Positions 34,201-42,025 of a stretch of DNA of 64,000 nt are shown one piece after another. A program made the translations under genes and the position numbers. How positions within the stretch are numbered: position 1 is the stretch's first letter; each line of letters begins with the position of its first letter. Under the pieces are notes generated by a model. The model was not told the origin of the DNA. It saw only the letters and a program-made list of their open reading frames with translations, and ran no database searches. The DNA comes from Chloroflexi bacterium CFX4. GTDB lineage: Bacteria; Chloroflexota; Anaerolineae; Aggregatilineales; UBA2796. Where the stretch lies: contig QWHC01000009.1 in the NCBI GenBank assembly GCA_021404685.1, forward strand, positions 1 to 64,000. Reading direction: 5' to 3'.

Positions 34201-35117
34201 ATGGACTCGGCACGCTGCACCAACCAGCGCGATAGCCTGCCGCGCAGCGTGAAGATTAGCAGTGCCGCCACGGCTGTAGGCAGGCTTGGTAGAAAGGCGA
34301 TCAGGGCAAATTCACCAAGCAGCAGCGCCATGCAGATGACCGTGACCGTTGCCAAGAGCGTGACGTTGGTCGGCAGCAGATCGGTTAGGCGAATGCCTTC
34401 CGCAATCAGCGCCGAAAGCCCTTCCGCCTGCCCACTCAGCCCTAGGGCAAGGATGGGCAACGCAAGGCGGGCTGCCATGCCGCTTAGCGTGCCAAGGATG
34501 AAGGCAAGGCGCGGCGCGTTATCGCTCACTTGGACGCCGATCAGCAGACAGATTGCCGATTCTTGCAGGCGCGCATAAGGCATGCACAGCACACCAAGCA
34601 GCGCCAAAACGCCCGCCCAGATCACCTCGCCCTTTGCGGCAAGCCCGAAGGCAGCCGCCACAGCCGCCAACACGCCGAAAACTGCCCCAAGTAAGCCCAG
34701 ACCCAAGATCAAGCGCCACTGTGGGCGCAGCGCCGCCGCTGCGCACGCCGTCACCACCTCGTTGGGCGCAGAGGGCGTCAGCAGGAACATCTCCCAGGTC
34801 TGCACCAAGCGCAGGCGCGCAATGCCGGCTGCGGGCAGGGCTGCCAGCAGGCTGTAGGGCAGCAGGCTGATCAGGGCGGTGCCAAGCAGACCAAAACCGA
34901 TCAACGCCTGATCGCGGTAGATGAAGAATGGCACGCCACTCTGCACCTCAAACAGGCGCACAAGCGGGATGCTGAGCAGCAAGAGCAGCATCAGCCACGA
35001 GGGCGAGAGCCACACACGGCTGGGGCGCCATGCCGCACGGTAGATTGGACTTTGCTCGCTCTGGATGTGCCACAGCACAGCGCGCATTGTCCGTAAAGCA
35101 GGCAGATCGCGCAACAC
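34197..35117 (-). CDS. Polytopic membrane protein coupled to a sigma factor
   Basis: 306 residues with about seven hydrophobic segments, the first near residue 40 (WLMLLLLLSIPLVRLFEV). The N-terminal 35 residues are soluble and basic. No transporter or enzyme motif recognised. The start GTG at 35117 lies two bases after the stop of the sigma-factor gene, so both are translated together. Genes placed so often encode anti-sigma factors, but no zinc-binding or typical anti-sigma domain is seen in the N-terminal part. Function unknown. Confidence 0.65.
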   Translation of the reverse strand: MLRDLPALRTMRAVLWHIQSEQSPIYRAAWRPSRVWLSPSWLMLLLLLSIPLVRLFEVQSGVPFFIYRDQALIGFGLLGTALISLLPYSLLAALPAAGIARLRLVQTWEMFLLTPSAPNEVVTACAAAALRPQWRLILGLGLLGAVFGVLAAVAAAFGLAAKGEVIWAGVLALLGVLCMPYARLQESAICLLIGVQVSDNAPRLAFILGTLSGMAARLALPILALGLSGQAEGLSALIAEGIRLTDLLPTNVTLLATVTVICMALLLGEFALIAFLPSLPTAVAALLIFTLRGRLSRWLVQRAESI

Positions 35118-35119
35118 GC

Positions 35120-35773
35120 TCAGTTCTCAAAGAGATTCAAGATGTATTCAGGCGCAAGCCCTTGCGTTTCAAGGTGCATTCGCAGCTTGCGGCGTGCGTC
35201 GAAAATCAGCTTGTAGAGCGCGTTGCGGTTGGTGTTAAGCTGCTCTGCCACGACATCTAGCGGAATGCCTTCAAGGATGAGCGCCTCAAACGCGGCACGT
35301 TGGCGCGCTGTGAGTGCTTCGCTGAGCGCGCCCTCAATGCGCTGCCAGGCGTCGCGCTTTTCCGTGCTTCGCTCAGGGCTATCGCCGTCATCGGCTGCCA
35401 ACATGGTCGAGTCGGCAGCACGGTTGTCGGTTGCCTCGATCAGCGCATCCAGCGAGAAATCTTTGTAGCGCAGACGGCGCATCTCGCTGATGACAAGGCG
35501 CACCGCGATCTTGGTTGCCCACGTCGTAAACTGGCTATCGCCGCGAAAAGAACTGAGATTGTCCAGCACGCGCAGCAGCGCTTCTTGGGCAAAATCTTCC
35601 GCCATCTGGGTGATTTCTTCAAGTGGACGGCTGGCAAGATCGCTGCGTTCGCGGCTCAGGTAGTAAAACAAGCCGCGTTGCAGGCGCGTGCGAAGTGCCG
35701 CAATCGCCGCCTCGCGCTCTGGCGAACCTTCCGCCAAGTCGTGCAGCCAATCCTCATTGGAACGCTCTGCCAC
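35120..35773 (-). CDS. Sigma-70 family (ECF-type) RNA polymerase sigma factor
   Basis: 217 residues. Region 2 spans about 55-110 (AEDFAQEALLRVLDNLSSFR, then FTTWATKIAVRLVISEMRRL), with an acidic linker (115-140) and region 4 at about 145-200 (LTARQRAAFEALILEGIPL and a helix-turn-helix VAEQLNTNRNALYKLIFDAR). It directs polymerase to a set of promoters; the trigger is unknown. Start GTG at 35773 with only a weak binding site. It lies between a cytosolic histidine kinase gene and a membrane protein gene, all on the same strand. Confidence 0.88.
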   Translation of the reverse strand: MAERSNEDWLHDLAEGSPEREAAIAALRTRLQRGLFYYLSRERSDLASRPLEEITQMAEDFAQEALLRVLDNLSSFRGDSQFTTWATKIAVRLVISEMRRLRYKDFSLDALIEATDNRAADSTMLAADDGDSPERSTEKRDAWQRIEGALSEALTARQRAAFEALILEGIPLDVVAEQLNTNRNALYKLIFDARRKLRMHLETQGLAPEYILNLFEN

Positions 35774-35796
35774 AGGCTTTGTTACTTTCTTATCCG

Positions 35797-36729
35797 CTAA
35801 ATGCCGCGCAGCGTAAAGCTAAAGGTGCTGCCGCCCTCTGGCACACTTTCGATCTCTAGGCTGCTCTCCATAAGCGCCAAAAAGCCCTTCACCACTGGAA
35901 TGCCCAGCCCATAGCCTTTGGTGTTGGTCACCAACTCATGATCAGCGCGGAAGAACAGCTCGCCCAGCCGCGCAATATCTTCGGCGCGCATTCCAATGCC
36001 GTTATCCTTGATGCTCACGCGCAGTTCGCCCGCAGTCTCGGTGGGTGCTGCCGTCAACACAAGCTGCCCTGTCCCCTTCGGCGTGTAAAAGATAGCATTC
36101 CGCAGCAGCAGGACGATCACTTTCACCAACTGTTTCGGATCAGCGTTGAGGGCAGGTAGTTCGGGCGTGATGTTGATGGTCAGGCTGTGTCCGTGTTCCG
36201 CCACCAGTGCCGAAACTGCCGATTCAATCTCCTCGCGCAGCGAGTCGAAGGTGACCATCTTACGCTCTAAGCGCAGGCGATTCGCGGAGAGTTTGTTAAT
36301 ATCGCTCAGGTCGCTGAGCAGCCAATCCATCCGCACGATGTTGTTGCGGATAGTATCGGCAAAGTTCTGCTGCATCGGATTGAGCGTGCCGACCATATTC
36401 GGCTTTGCCAGCATATCGGCATAGCCGCGAATGCTGGTCATTGGCTTACGCAGTTCATGCACAATGGTGGAGACAAACTCAACATGCTTGGCGCTCTGTT
36501 CGGCGAGCTGTGCGCTGCTATCCGCAGCACTGCCCTCAGGCGGCTTGGCGTCGGACGGGGCAGCTTTCGCCTCAGGCGCGTGGGCAGACGGTGCGCCTGC
36601 CACAGCTTGTTCAAGCAAACTCTCTAATTTGGCGAGTGCCTGCTGCACAGCAGGCTCAGCAGGCTGTGCGCGCAGCTCAGCCAGCAGATGGCGCGCAGCA
36701 GCTAGGGGATTTTCTGCATGGTCGGTCAT
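35797..36729 (-). CDS. Cytosolic histidine kinase
   Basis: 310 residues from the ATG at 36729: AGGAG lies five bases before it, whereas the GTG at 36735 overlaps that site. A helical, Ala/Pro-rich N terminus without membrane segments precedes the HisKA domain (STIVHELRKPMTSIRGYADM, H-box His near 90) and a HATPase domain with LLLRNAIFYTPKG, IKDNGIGM and GYGLGIPVVKGFL. No receiver partner is adjacent; the sigma factor downstream may be the nearest regulatory neighbour. Input must be an intracellular signal or a partner protein. Confidence 0.85.
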   Translation of the reverse strand: MTDHAENPLAAARHLLAELRAQPAEPAVQQALAKLESLLEQAVAGAPSAHAPEAKAAPSDAKPPEGSAADSSAQLAEQSAKHVEFVSTIVHELRKPMTSIRGYADMLAKPNMVGTLNPMQQNFADTIRNNIVRMDWLLSDLSDINKLSANRLRLERKMVTFDSLREEIESAVSALVAEHGHSLTINITPELPALNADPKQLVKVIVLLLRNAIFYTPKGTGQLVLTAAPTETAGELRVSIKDNGIGMRAEDIARLGELFFRADHELVTNTKGYGLGIPVVKGFLALMESSLEIESVPEGGSTFSFTLRGI

Positions 36730-36790
36730 CGGCACTCCTAAAGCGAGTAGGTTCTCTACCCTTGATTGTGACGCATCTCAGGCAAATCGG

Positions 36791-37615
36791 CTAGGGCAAA
36801 CGCACGCCGAAAAACAGAAAGACCTCCACGCGCCACAGCAGCATAATCAGCGTGCCAAGCACGATATACTGCCCATAAGGCAGCGCAGTGAACCACTCAT
36901 AGCGTCCGCGCAGCAAAAGGCGCAGGCTCAGGTAGAGCAGCGCACCAAAGCCGCCGGCGAAGACGGCGATCAGCACGGCGTAGAGCAGTGCCTGCCAACC
37001 AAGCATAAAGCCTGCCAGCGTTGCTAGCAGCACATCGCCATCTCCAAACGCCGACTCCGTAATCGGCTCGCCGCGTGCGTTCGAGGCGATATAGTTGAAC
37101 AAAATGCCGCCCAGAAACATCAGGAAGAACAACCCAAAGCCAACCGCTCCGCCGATCAGGTAATCCACAAAGCGCAGCGAAGGCACAAGCTGTTCACCCA
37201 GCAGGGCAGCGCCCAACAGCACGTAGAGGCACGCTGGCACGATCACGAGATACAGGATCATGCGGTGTTCAAGGTCAATTACAGTGATCAGGATGAGGAT
37301 CGCCACATTGCCCATCAGGAAGAAGGCACGCAGCGCATTCCCGCCAGACTGTGCAGCGATATAGGCAAACAGCGCCGCCGTGATCAATTCTGTGAGTGGG
37401 TAGCGAAACGAGAGCGATGCGCCCTGTGCCGAACTGCGCTGGTTGACCAGAAAGGCGCTGATGCCAAGCCATGCCGAAAGCGGGCGCGGCGCGCCATCCG
37501 AATAGCGCGGCGCACCCAAGCGCGCTGTGTAGGGCAGATAGTCGGCAAGCCAGTTCACCACGCCACCCACCAGAATACCAAGCAAGGCAGCCACAGGGAT
37601 AAACCAATTTAGCAT
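36791..37615 (-). CDS. Type IV prepilin peptidase (A24)
   Basis: 274 residues with about seven membrane helices. The two catalytic Asp of the aspartic protease are seen: D114 in LITVIDLEHRMI and D194 in the GxGD motif FGDGDVLLA. It cleaves the leader of type IV pilin-like proteins at the membrane. The N-terminal region lacks the four-Cys zinc motif, and the methyltransferase part appears reduced, as in some A24 peptidases. No pilin or secretion ATPase gene lies in the window, so the substrates are elsewhere. Confidence 0.87.
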   Translation of the reverse strand: MLNWFIPVAALLGILVGGVVNWLADYLPYTARLGAPRYSDGAPRPLSAWLGISAFLVNQRSSAQGASLSFRYPLTELITAALFAYIAAQSGGNALRAFFLMGNVAILILITVIDLEHRMILYLVIVPACLYVLLGAALLGEQLVPSLRFVDYLIGGAVGFGLFFLMFLGGILFNYIASNARGEPITESAFGDGDVLLATLAGFMLGWQALLYAVLIAVFAGGFGALLYLSLRLLLRGRYEWFTALPYGQYIVLGTLIMLLWRVEVFLFFGVRLP

Positions 37616-37624
37616 GAGGCATCC

Positions 37625-37783
37625 TCAGCGCGGAATGCGCGGTAATTTTTCGGGTAAATCAATGCCAAGCGGAAAGGTTGGCGTTGGCGCCAGCGGTGCC
37701 GGCGGCAGCAGCGTGAACGCAAGCATCAACGCCAGCAGCGCAGCGATCAGGATTGCGGCAACCACAGCAGCACTATTCTTCAT
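37625..37783 (-). CDS. Short single-span membrane protein
   Basis: 52 residues: MKNSAAVVAAILIAALLALM is a membrane anchor or signal segment, followed by a Pro-rich tail (PPAPLAPTPTFPLGIDLPEK). The ATG at 37783 lies inside the end of the EthD-like gene in another frame (11-base overlap), which argues for coupled translation. Too short to classify; real status rests on its clean signal-plus-tail design and position between two genes of one operon. Confidence 0.5.
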   Translation of the reverse strand: MKNSAAVVAAILIAALLALMLAFTLLPPAPLAPTPTFPLGIDLPEKLPRIPR

Positions 37784-38075
37784 AGACATCGGCAAAGATG
37801 ATCTCGACATCACGCCCAATCGTCCGCATGAGCAGCGCGCCGGCGGCAGCGCCTTCCGCAGAGCGCAAAGCGGCGTCCATTTGGTCGTTATCTGCAAAAT
37901 AAAGTTCCAAAATGCGGCGGTAGGGCGAACGTCCGGCAGGGCTGCCCAGCACAAGGCAGGCTTGCCGCCGCTGGATATTCGGCAGTTTTTCGATCAGGGC
38001 AAGGGCATCCACATAGTGCTGCTCAAAGTTTGCTTCGTCCAGCGGGTGGCGAAAGAGGATTGTCATTTTGACCAT
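37773..38075 (-). CDS. EthD-like (dimeric alpha-beta barrel) protein
   Basis: 100 residues. The opening MVKMTILFRHPLDEANFEQH, followed by a helix ALALIEKLP and a YRRILELYFAD strand, is the ferredoxin-like alpha-beta-barrel pattern of EthD and related small proteins. Many are dimeric, some bind haem or quinone-like ligands; catalytic residues are not evident. It heads the minus-strand cluster that runs to 34197. Cytosolic. Confidence 0.7.
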   Translation of the reverse strand: MVKMTILFRHPLDEANFEQHYVDALALIEKLPNIQRRQACLVLGSPAGRSPYRRILELYFADNDQMDAALRSAEGAAAGALLMRTIGRDVEIIFADVYEE

Positions 38076-38148
38076 AGACGTTTTCTCGTGTGTTCTTTAC
38101 GGTCAGCATTATAACCTATGCGCGGGTGCTTGCATGGAATTTGTGGAC

Positions 38149-38226
38149 GGCGCAGCCAACCCCTCTCCCTAGCCCTTTCCACGCCCGCAGGGAAAGGGAA
38201 GCGGAGGATGGACTGAAGGCTGCGCT
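38149..38226. repeat. Dispersed 78-bp palindromic repeat, copy 4
   Basis: Bounded by GGCGCAGCC (38149-38157) and GGCTGCGCT (38218-38226), 78 bases like copy 3. The core AGCCCTTTCCACGCCCGCAG followed by GGAAAGGG is itself a palindrome. It lies between the divergent EthD-like and cinA-like genes, so it cannot be a transcription terminator for either. Confidence 0.8.
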
Positions 38227-38356
38227 GACATAACTCGGGCAACCCGCCGCATCGCTCGGTACAGCACTTTTTGCCACACACCACTCAACCATGAGACAAT
38301 CAGGGGCAGGAGTCCGAACACCTCCTTTCTGAATGAAAGACCATCAAAGGATAGGT

Positions 38357-38845
38357 ATGACCACCACAAGCGAACCGCTCGAAATAACTATCGGGCGCTT
38401 ACTCACGGCGCGCAACCTCACGCTCTCGGTTGCCGAATCTTGCACAGGCGGGCTGATCATGCACCGCATCACCAACATTGCGGGCAGTTCTGCCTACCTG
38501 ATGGGTGGTATGGTCGTCTACGGCTATGCGGCAAAGGTGAAATTTGCGGGCGTGCAGCAAAGCACCCTAGAGAAATACGGCGCGGTGAGCGCAGAAACAG
38601 CCACCGAGATGGCGCGTGGTGTGCGTGCCGCCTATGAAACCGATTTGGCGATCTCTGTGACGGGCATTGCCGGCCCCGGCGGCGGAATGCCCAACAAGCC
38701 CGTCGGTTTGGTCTACATCGCCCTTGATGCGGCAAGTGGCACTCAGGTTGAGCGCCACATCTGGCAGAGCGACCGTGAAGGCAACAAGGCGCTTTCGGCA
38801 GAGGCTGCCCTTGCCCTGCTGCACCGCCATCTAACCGAAGCGTAG
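38357..38845 (+). CDS. pncC: Nicotinamide-nucleotide amidase (CinA C-terminal type)
   Basis: 162 residues from ATG 38357, chosen because AAAGGA lies five bases upstream. The motif SVAESCTGGLIMHRIT and the loop VTGIAGPGGGMPNKPVGLVY are signatures of the CinA C-terminal deamidase, which hydrolyses NMN to nicotinate mononucleotide. The N-terminal MoaB-like half of full CinA is absent, as in stand-alone PncC. Cytosolic. Ends convergently, overlapping the next gene by 15 bases. Confidence 0.88.
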   Translation: MTTTSEPLEITIGRLLTARNLTLSVAESCTGGLIMHRITNIAGSSAYLMGGMVVYGYAAKVKFAGVQQSTLEKYGAVSAETATEMARGVRAAYETDLAISVTGIAGPGGGMPNKPVGLVYIALDAASGTQVERHIWQSDREGNKALSAEAALALLHRHLTEA

Positions 38846-40294
38846 CCCACGCATGGCGCGCTCATTGAGGACGGTTGCCAACTGGTCGAGCGTCTCCACG
38901 GCGATCACGTCTAGCCATGCGGCAGGGTAGCGCGTTGAAAGCTGGGCGCGCAGCCCATCGGCAAGGTTAGGCAGCGTCAGGATCGTAACACCTGCCGATT
39001 GACGGTAGGTCAGGTTATCCAGAAAGTCGGGCGTGGGCAAAAGCTGCGGGCGAAAGCGCTCGTAGTATGCTTTGCCTGCCATGAAGAACCATTCAGCGTT
39101 GAAGCCTGAAGCGATGAGCAGACAGTGAAAATCGGGCGTGCCGTGAATGGGACCGGGCCCGACCCAGCCACGCGGAATACCTGCCATACCGTCGCCGTCC
39201 AGCGCGTCCAGCGGCGGCACGTCCTTAAAAGGCGGCGGAGTCTCCACCATGCGGCGGATAGCGATGGCAGGTCCAAAAGGCGTCTCGTAGTAATCGTCCC
39301 ACTTCCAGAGCGCGACGCCAAAAAACCACGGCGGCGCTTGGTAGGCGCTCCAGTTGAACATGGCAACGGTTGCCTCGCCGTGGCTGAAGCCGTTGTAGCC
39401 GGGATAGCGCGCATCCAGTTGGTGAAAATCGCCCACGCCTTGCGGCACAGGATAAATGCCGCCTTCCGTGCCAACGACCGGGATCGCGCCGCCGCCGAAC
39501 CACTCCGTGAACAGGCGCATGAAAGCATCACCCATGCCGATCAAACCGATAGGATCGCCGTTGGGCGCGCTCGGCGGACCGGAGATGGTTGTTAAGCCGG
39601 GCTTTTCCGCCTGTGAGATTGGATCATAGGGATATTCAAAGCGCCAGCCGCCCTCGTCAGCGCGTTGGCGGTCAGCCGGGCGGGCGCGGTTCGGGCTGCC
39701 GTCCTCCTGATAAAAATGGTTGTAGATATAGGGGTGCGTGGCGCACCACAAGCCGTTGGCAGCCACCACACGGAAGCGCTCGTAGTAGTTATCGCCCAAG
39801 AAGGTGAGCATGGCGCGCAACCAACCAATGGCATCATAATGCTGACCGATTGCCTCGCTGAGGGCGGGAAAGGCAGGATAGCAGCCGCGCTCGATTGCCC
39901 ATTCTGCCCAACGCAGCCAGTTGGTCATCAGCGGCGCAATAATGCCTGCAACGTTCTTATAATCAGGCAGAATACCCTCTTGCCACTCAATATCAAGGTT
40001 CGGCTCGTTGTAGAACTCGAACCATTTGCAGCCCGCCGTCACATATGCCTCGTAGTAGCGCAGCTTTTCTTCAGGGTCGCCTGCGCCAAAGCGCGGACGC
40101 CATATGCGGACAATCGGCGTGATGTTGCTGGCGCGCAGCACGCTCATATCATTTACATACTCATCGCTGATGGCGGTATATTTTGCCCAGCCCATGCCAG
40201 CAGCGCGCAGCGCATCCACGTCCATTTTGATAGGCGCGTTTTTGTTGTGCATCCCGCGTGGATTACGCGACCATTCATACTCATTCAAGCGCAT
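38831..40294 (-). CDS. Clan-A glycoside hydrolase-like protein, cytosolic
   Basis: 487 residues. The TIM-barrel pattern of clan GH-A is suggested by two sites: KWFEFYNEPNLDIEW near 90, with the Asn-Glu pair that provides the acid/base, and AIPVVGTEGGIYPVP near 275, where a Glu follows a hydrophobic strand as does the nucleophile. A WKWDDYYETPFGPA segment resembles a sugar-binding loop. There is no signal peptide, so the substrate would be intracellular, or the protein is a non-enzymatic relative. The family number cannot be assigned. The start ATG at 40294 has only a weak binding site. Confidence 0.6.
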   Translation of the reverse strand: MRLNEYEWSRNPRGMHNKNAPIKMDVDALRAAGMGWAKYTAISDEYVNDMSVLRASNITPIVRIWRPRFGAGDPEEKLRYYEAYVTAGCKWFEFYNEPNLDIEWQEGILPDYKNVAGIIAPLMTNWLRWAEWAIERGCYPAFPALSEAIGQHYDAIGWLRAMLTFLGDNYYERFRVVAANGLWCATHPYIYNHFYQEDGSPNRARPADRQRADEGGWRFEYPYDPISQAEKPGLTTISGPPSAPNGDPIGLIGMGDAFMRLFTEWFGGGAIPVVGTEGGIYPVPQGVGDFHQLDARYPGYNGFSHGEATVAMFNWSAYQAPPWFFGVALWKWDDYYETPFGPAIAIRRMVETPPPFKDVPPLDALDGDGMAGIPRGWVGPGPIHGTPDFHCLLIASGFNAEWFFMAGKAYYERFRPQLLPTPDFLDNLTYRQSAGVTILTLPNLADGLRAQLSTRYPAAWLDVIAVETLDQLATVLNERAMRGLRFG

Positions 40295-40348
40295 TGAGAC
40301 ATCTTCACAGTTAACCTAACGATAGGTGCGCGCAACTATACCACACCA

Positions 40349-40377
40349 TTGACGGCGCGCCACACTTTGCGTATACT
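40349..40377 (+). promoter_or_regulatory. Promoter of tRNA-Leu
   Basis: TTGACG (40349-40354), 17 bases, TATACT (40372-40377). Transcription would begin near 40384, six bases before the mature tRNA 5' end. Confidence 0.7.
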
Positions 40378-40389
40378 ATCCTTCAACAC

Positions 40390-40469
40390 GCCGAAGTGGC
40401 GGAATTGGCAGACGCGAACGACTCAAACTCGTTTGGGAAACCGTGTGGGTTCGAGTCCCACCTTCGGCA
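40390..40469 (+). tRNA. tRNA-Leu (anticodon CAA)
   Basis: 80 bases with all arms. Acceptor GCCGAAG pairs with CTTCGGC, discriminator A at 40469. Anticodon stem AACGA/TCGTT holds the loop CTCAAAC, giving anticodon CAA (40424-40426) for the codon UUG. T-arm GTGGG/CCCAC with loop TTCGAGT. The 11-base variable arm with a short GG/CC stem marks it as class II, as tRNA-Leu requires, though it is on the short side. CCA is not encoded. Confidence 0.95.
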
Positions 40470-40475
40470 CACACA

Positions 40476-40504
40476 CCCGACCCCCTCTACAGGAGTCGGG
40501 TTTT
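40476..40504. terminator. Terminator after tRNA-Leu
   Basis: CCCGAC (40476-40481) and GTCGGG (40495-40500) form the stem, followed by TTTT. It lies seven bases after the tRNA. In the other direction it can end the P450 transcript. Confidence 0.8.
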
Positions 40505-40524
40505 GCGTTTATGTGGAATGACTA

Positions 40525-41892
40525 CTAACGGCGGTGAACCGTCATCGGCAAGCCACCTTCAGGATATAACGTGATCGCCGCACGGCGCTTGATCGGCCTG
40601 TTCGGCACAAGGCGCAACGTATAACGGCTGGCAACGGTAGCGAGGATCAGGGCTGCCTCCAGCATGGCGAACGCCTGCCCAATGCACACGCGCTGACCAC
40701 CACCAAACGGAATGTATGCCCACTTATCAATCTTGCCCTCGTTTTCGGGCAAAAAGCGTTCTGGTCGGAACGCCTCAGGTGCTTCCCAAAAATCGGGATG
40801 GCGGTGCGTGATGTAGCTGGTCAGGATCACGACGCTGCCTTTGGGAAAGTGATAGCCGCCGATTTCAAGATCGGTTAGCAGTTCACGGCTGAACGACCAC
40901 GCCGGTGGATACAGACGCATGGCTTCCTTGATCACGGCGTTGGTATAGGGCAGGGCGCGCAAATCGGCAAGGGTTGGTGCCCGCCCGCCAAGCACGCTGT
41001 CCAATTCGGCGTGCAGTTTCGCCTCTGCCTCAGGATTTTCCGCCAGCAGCTTAAACGTCCAGTTCATGGTGTTGGCAGTTGTTTCATGCCCTGCCAAGAA
41101 CAGCGTAACTGCCTCGTCACGCGCTTCGGTATCGCTCATGCGGTTGCCGTCCTCATCTTCGGTCAGCAGCAGCATAGAGAGCAGATCGCCGCGATCCGAC
41201 GGATCAGCGCGGCGCTGGCGAATCACGCCGTAGATAACCTCATCCAACATGCGGCGTGCTTGCCGTGCTTGCAGCGTGCTAGGCGTTGGAAAGGGCAGCG
41301 GGATGAAGAAATTTTGAATGGCGAATTGCTGAATGCGCGCCATTGCCTCACTGATGCGCTTAGCAGTGTTCGTGTCTGTTTGGTGCAGCAGTGTATACGA
41401 GATAATCTTAAGCGTGGTGAGCATCATCTCGTGGGCAATGTCTAATTCAGCGCCATCTTGCCAGCCGTCAAGCGTCTCGGATGCATAGCGCGTCATGCTC
41501 TCGGCATAGGCATTCACACGGGTAGCGTGAAAGGCAGGCGCGGCAAGTTTGCGCTGCTTGCGCCAGAACGCACCTTCGCTGGTGAGCAAGCCATTGCCGA
41601 AAAAGCGTGCCAGCCCTTGCTTAGTATCCGTATAGGTGGCATCTTTGCGAATGTGCTTGGCGTGTGTGATGAGCAGTTCCTGCACATGATCAGGGTGCAT
41701 CAGAAAGCTGTGCAGTGGCAAGCCATTCACCTTGAAGCTGAACACATCGCCATGCTGCCGCCACAGATCGAGTGAGGCTTGCAGCGGATCACGGCTCATT
41801 TGCAAGCCGATAGTGATTGTCCGCAGCCAGTTGCCGTTATCCGAAAGGCGCGGCGGCAAAGGTGCCGTGCGCGGCATGGTCGCTTGAAGCAT
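40525..41892 (-). CDS. Cytochrome P450
   Basis: 455 residues from the ATG at 41892 (GGAG nine bases upstream; an ATG at 41907 lacks one). The I-helix LFLAGHETTANTMNW, the K-helix ExxR in IKEAMRLYPP, the PERF segment FRPERFLPEN and the haem loop PFGGGQRVCIGQAFAM with ligand C403 are all present. It is a soluble bacterial monooxygenase of the CYP102/CYP4-like type, such as fatty-acid or terpenoid hydroxylases; no fused reductase domain, so separate ferredoxin or flavodoxin partners are needed. Divergent from a TetR regulator with two likely operators between them. Confidence 0.92.
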   Translation of the reverse strand: MLQATMPRTAPLPPRLSDNGNWLRTITIGLQMSRDPLQASLDLWRQHGDVFSFKVNGLPLHSFLMHPDHVQELLITHAKHIRKDATYTDTKQGLARFFGNGLLTSEGAFWRKQRKLAAPAFHATRVNAYAESMTRYASETLDGWQDGAELDIAHEMMLTTLKIISYTLLHQTDTNTAKRISEAMARIQQFAIQNFFIPLPFPTPSTLQARQARRMLDEVIYGVIRQRRADPSDRGDLLSMLLLTEDEDGNRMSDTEARDEAVTLFLAGHETTANTMNWTFKLLAENPEAEAKLHAELDSVLGGRAPTLADLRALPYTNAVIKEAMRLYPPAWSFSRELLTDLEIGGYHFPKGSVVILTSYITHRHPDFWEAPEAFRPERFLPENEGKIDKWAYIPFGGGQRVCIGQAFAMLEAALILATVASRYTLRLVPNRPIKRRAAITLYPEGGLPMTVHRR

Positions 41893-41928
41893 TGTTCTGC
41901 ACTCCATTGTCAGACGATCTATCGTTTT

Positions 41929-42023
41929 TTGAACAGTGTGTTGTATAATTCAAGCATAATGGATTTCGCTAAGGCGTCAACAGGCAATTTGTTCGCGCTG
42001 TAGTATATTGAACAGGTGTTGTT
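41929..42023. promoter_or_regulatory. Paired candidate TetR operators
   Basis: TTGAACAGTGTGTTGT (41929-41944) and TTGAACAGGTGTTGTT (42008-42023) repeat the same site in the same orientation, each containing AACA-N2/3-TGTT symmetry. The second ends two bases before the TetR ATG, the first sits in the P450 promoter region beside TATAAT (41944-41949). This suits autoregulation and control of the P450 by the divergent TetR protein. Confidence 0.45.
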
Positions 42024-42025
42024 TT

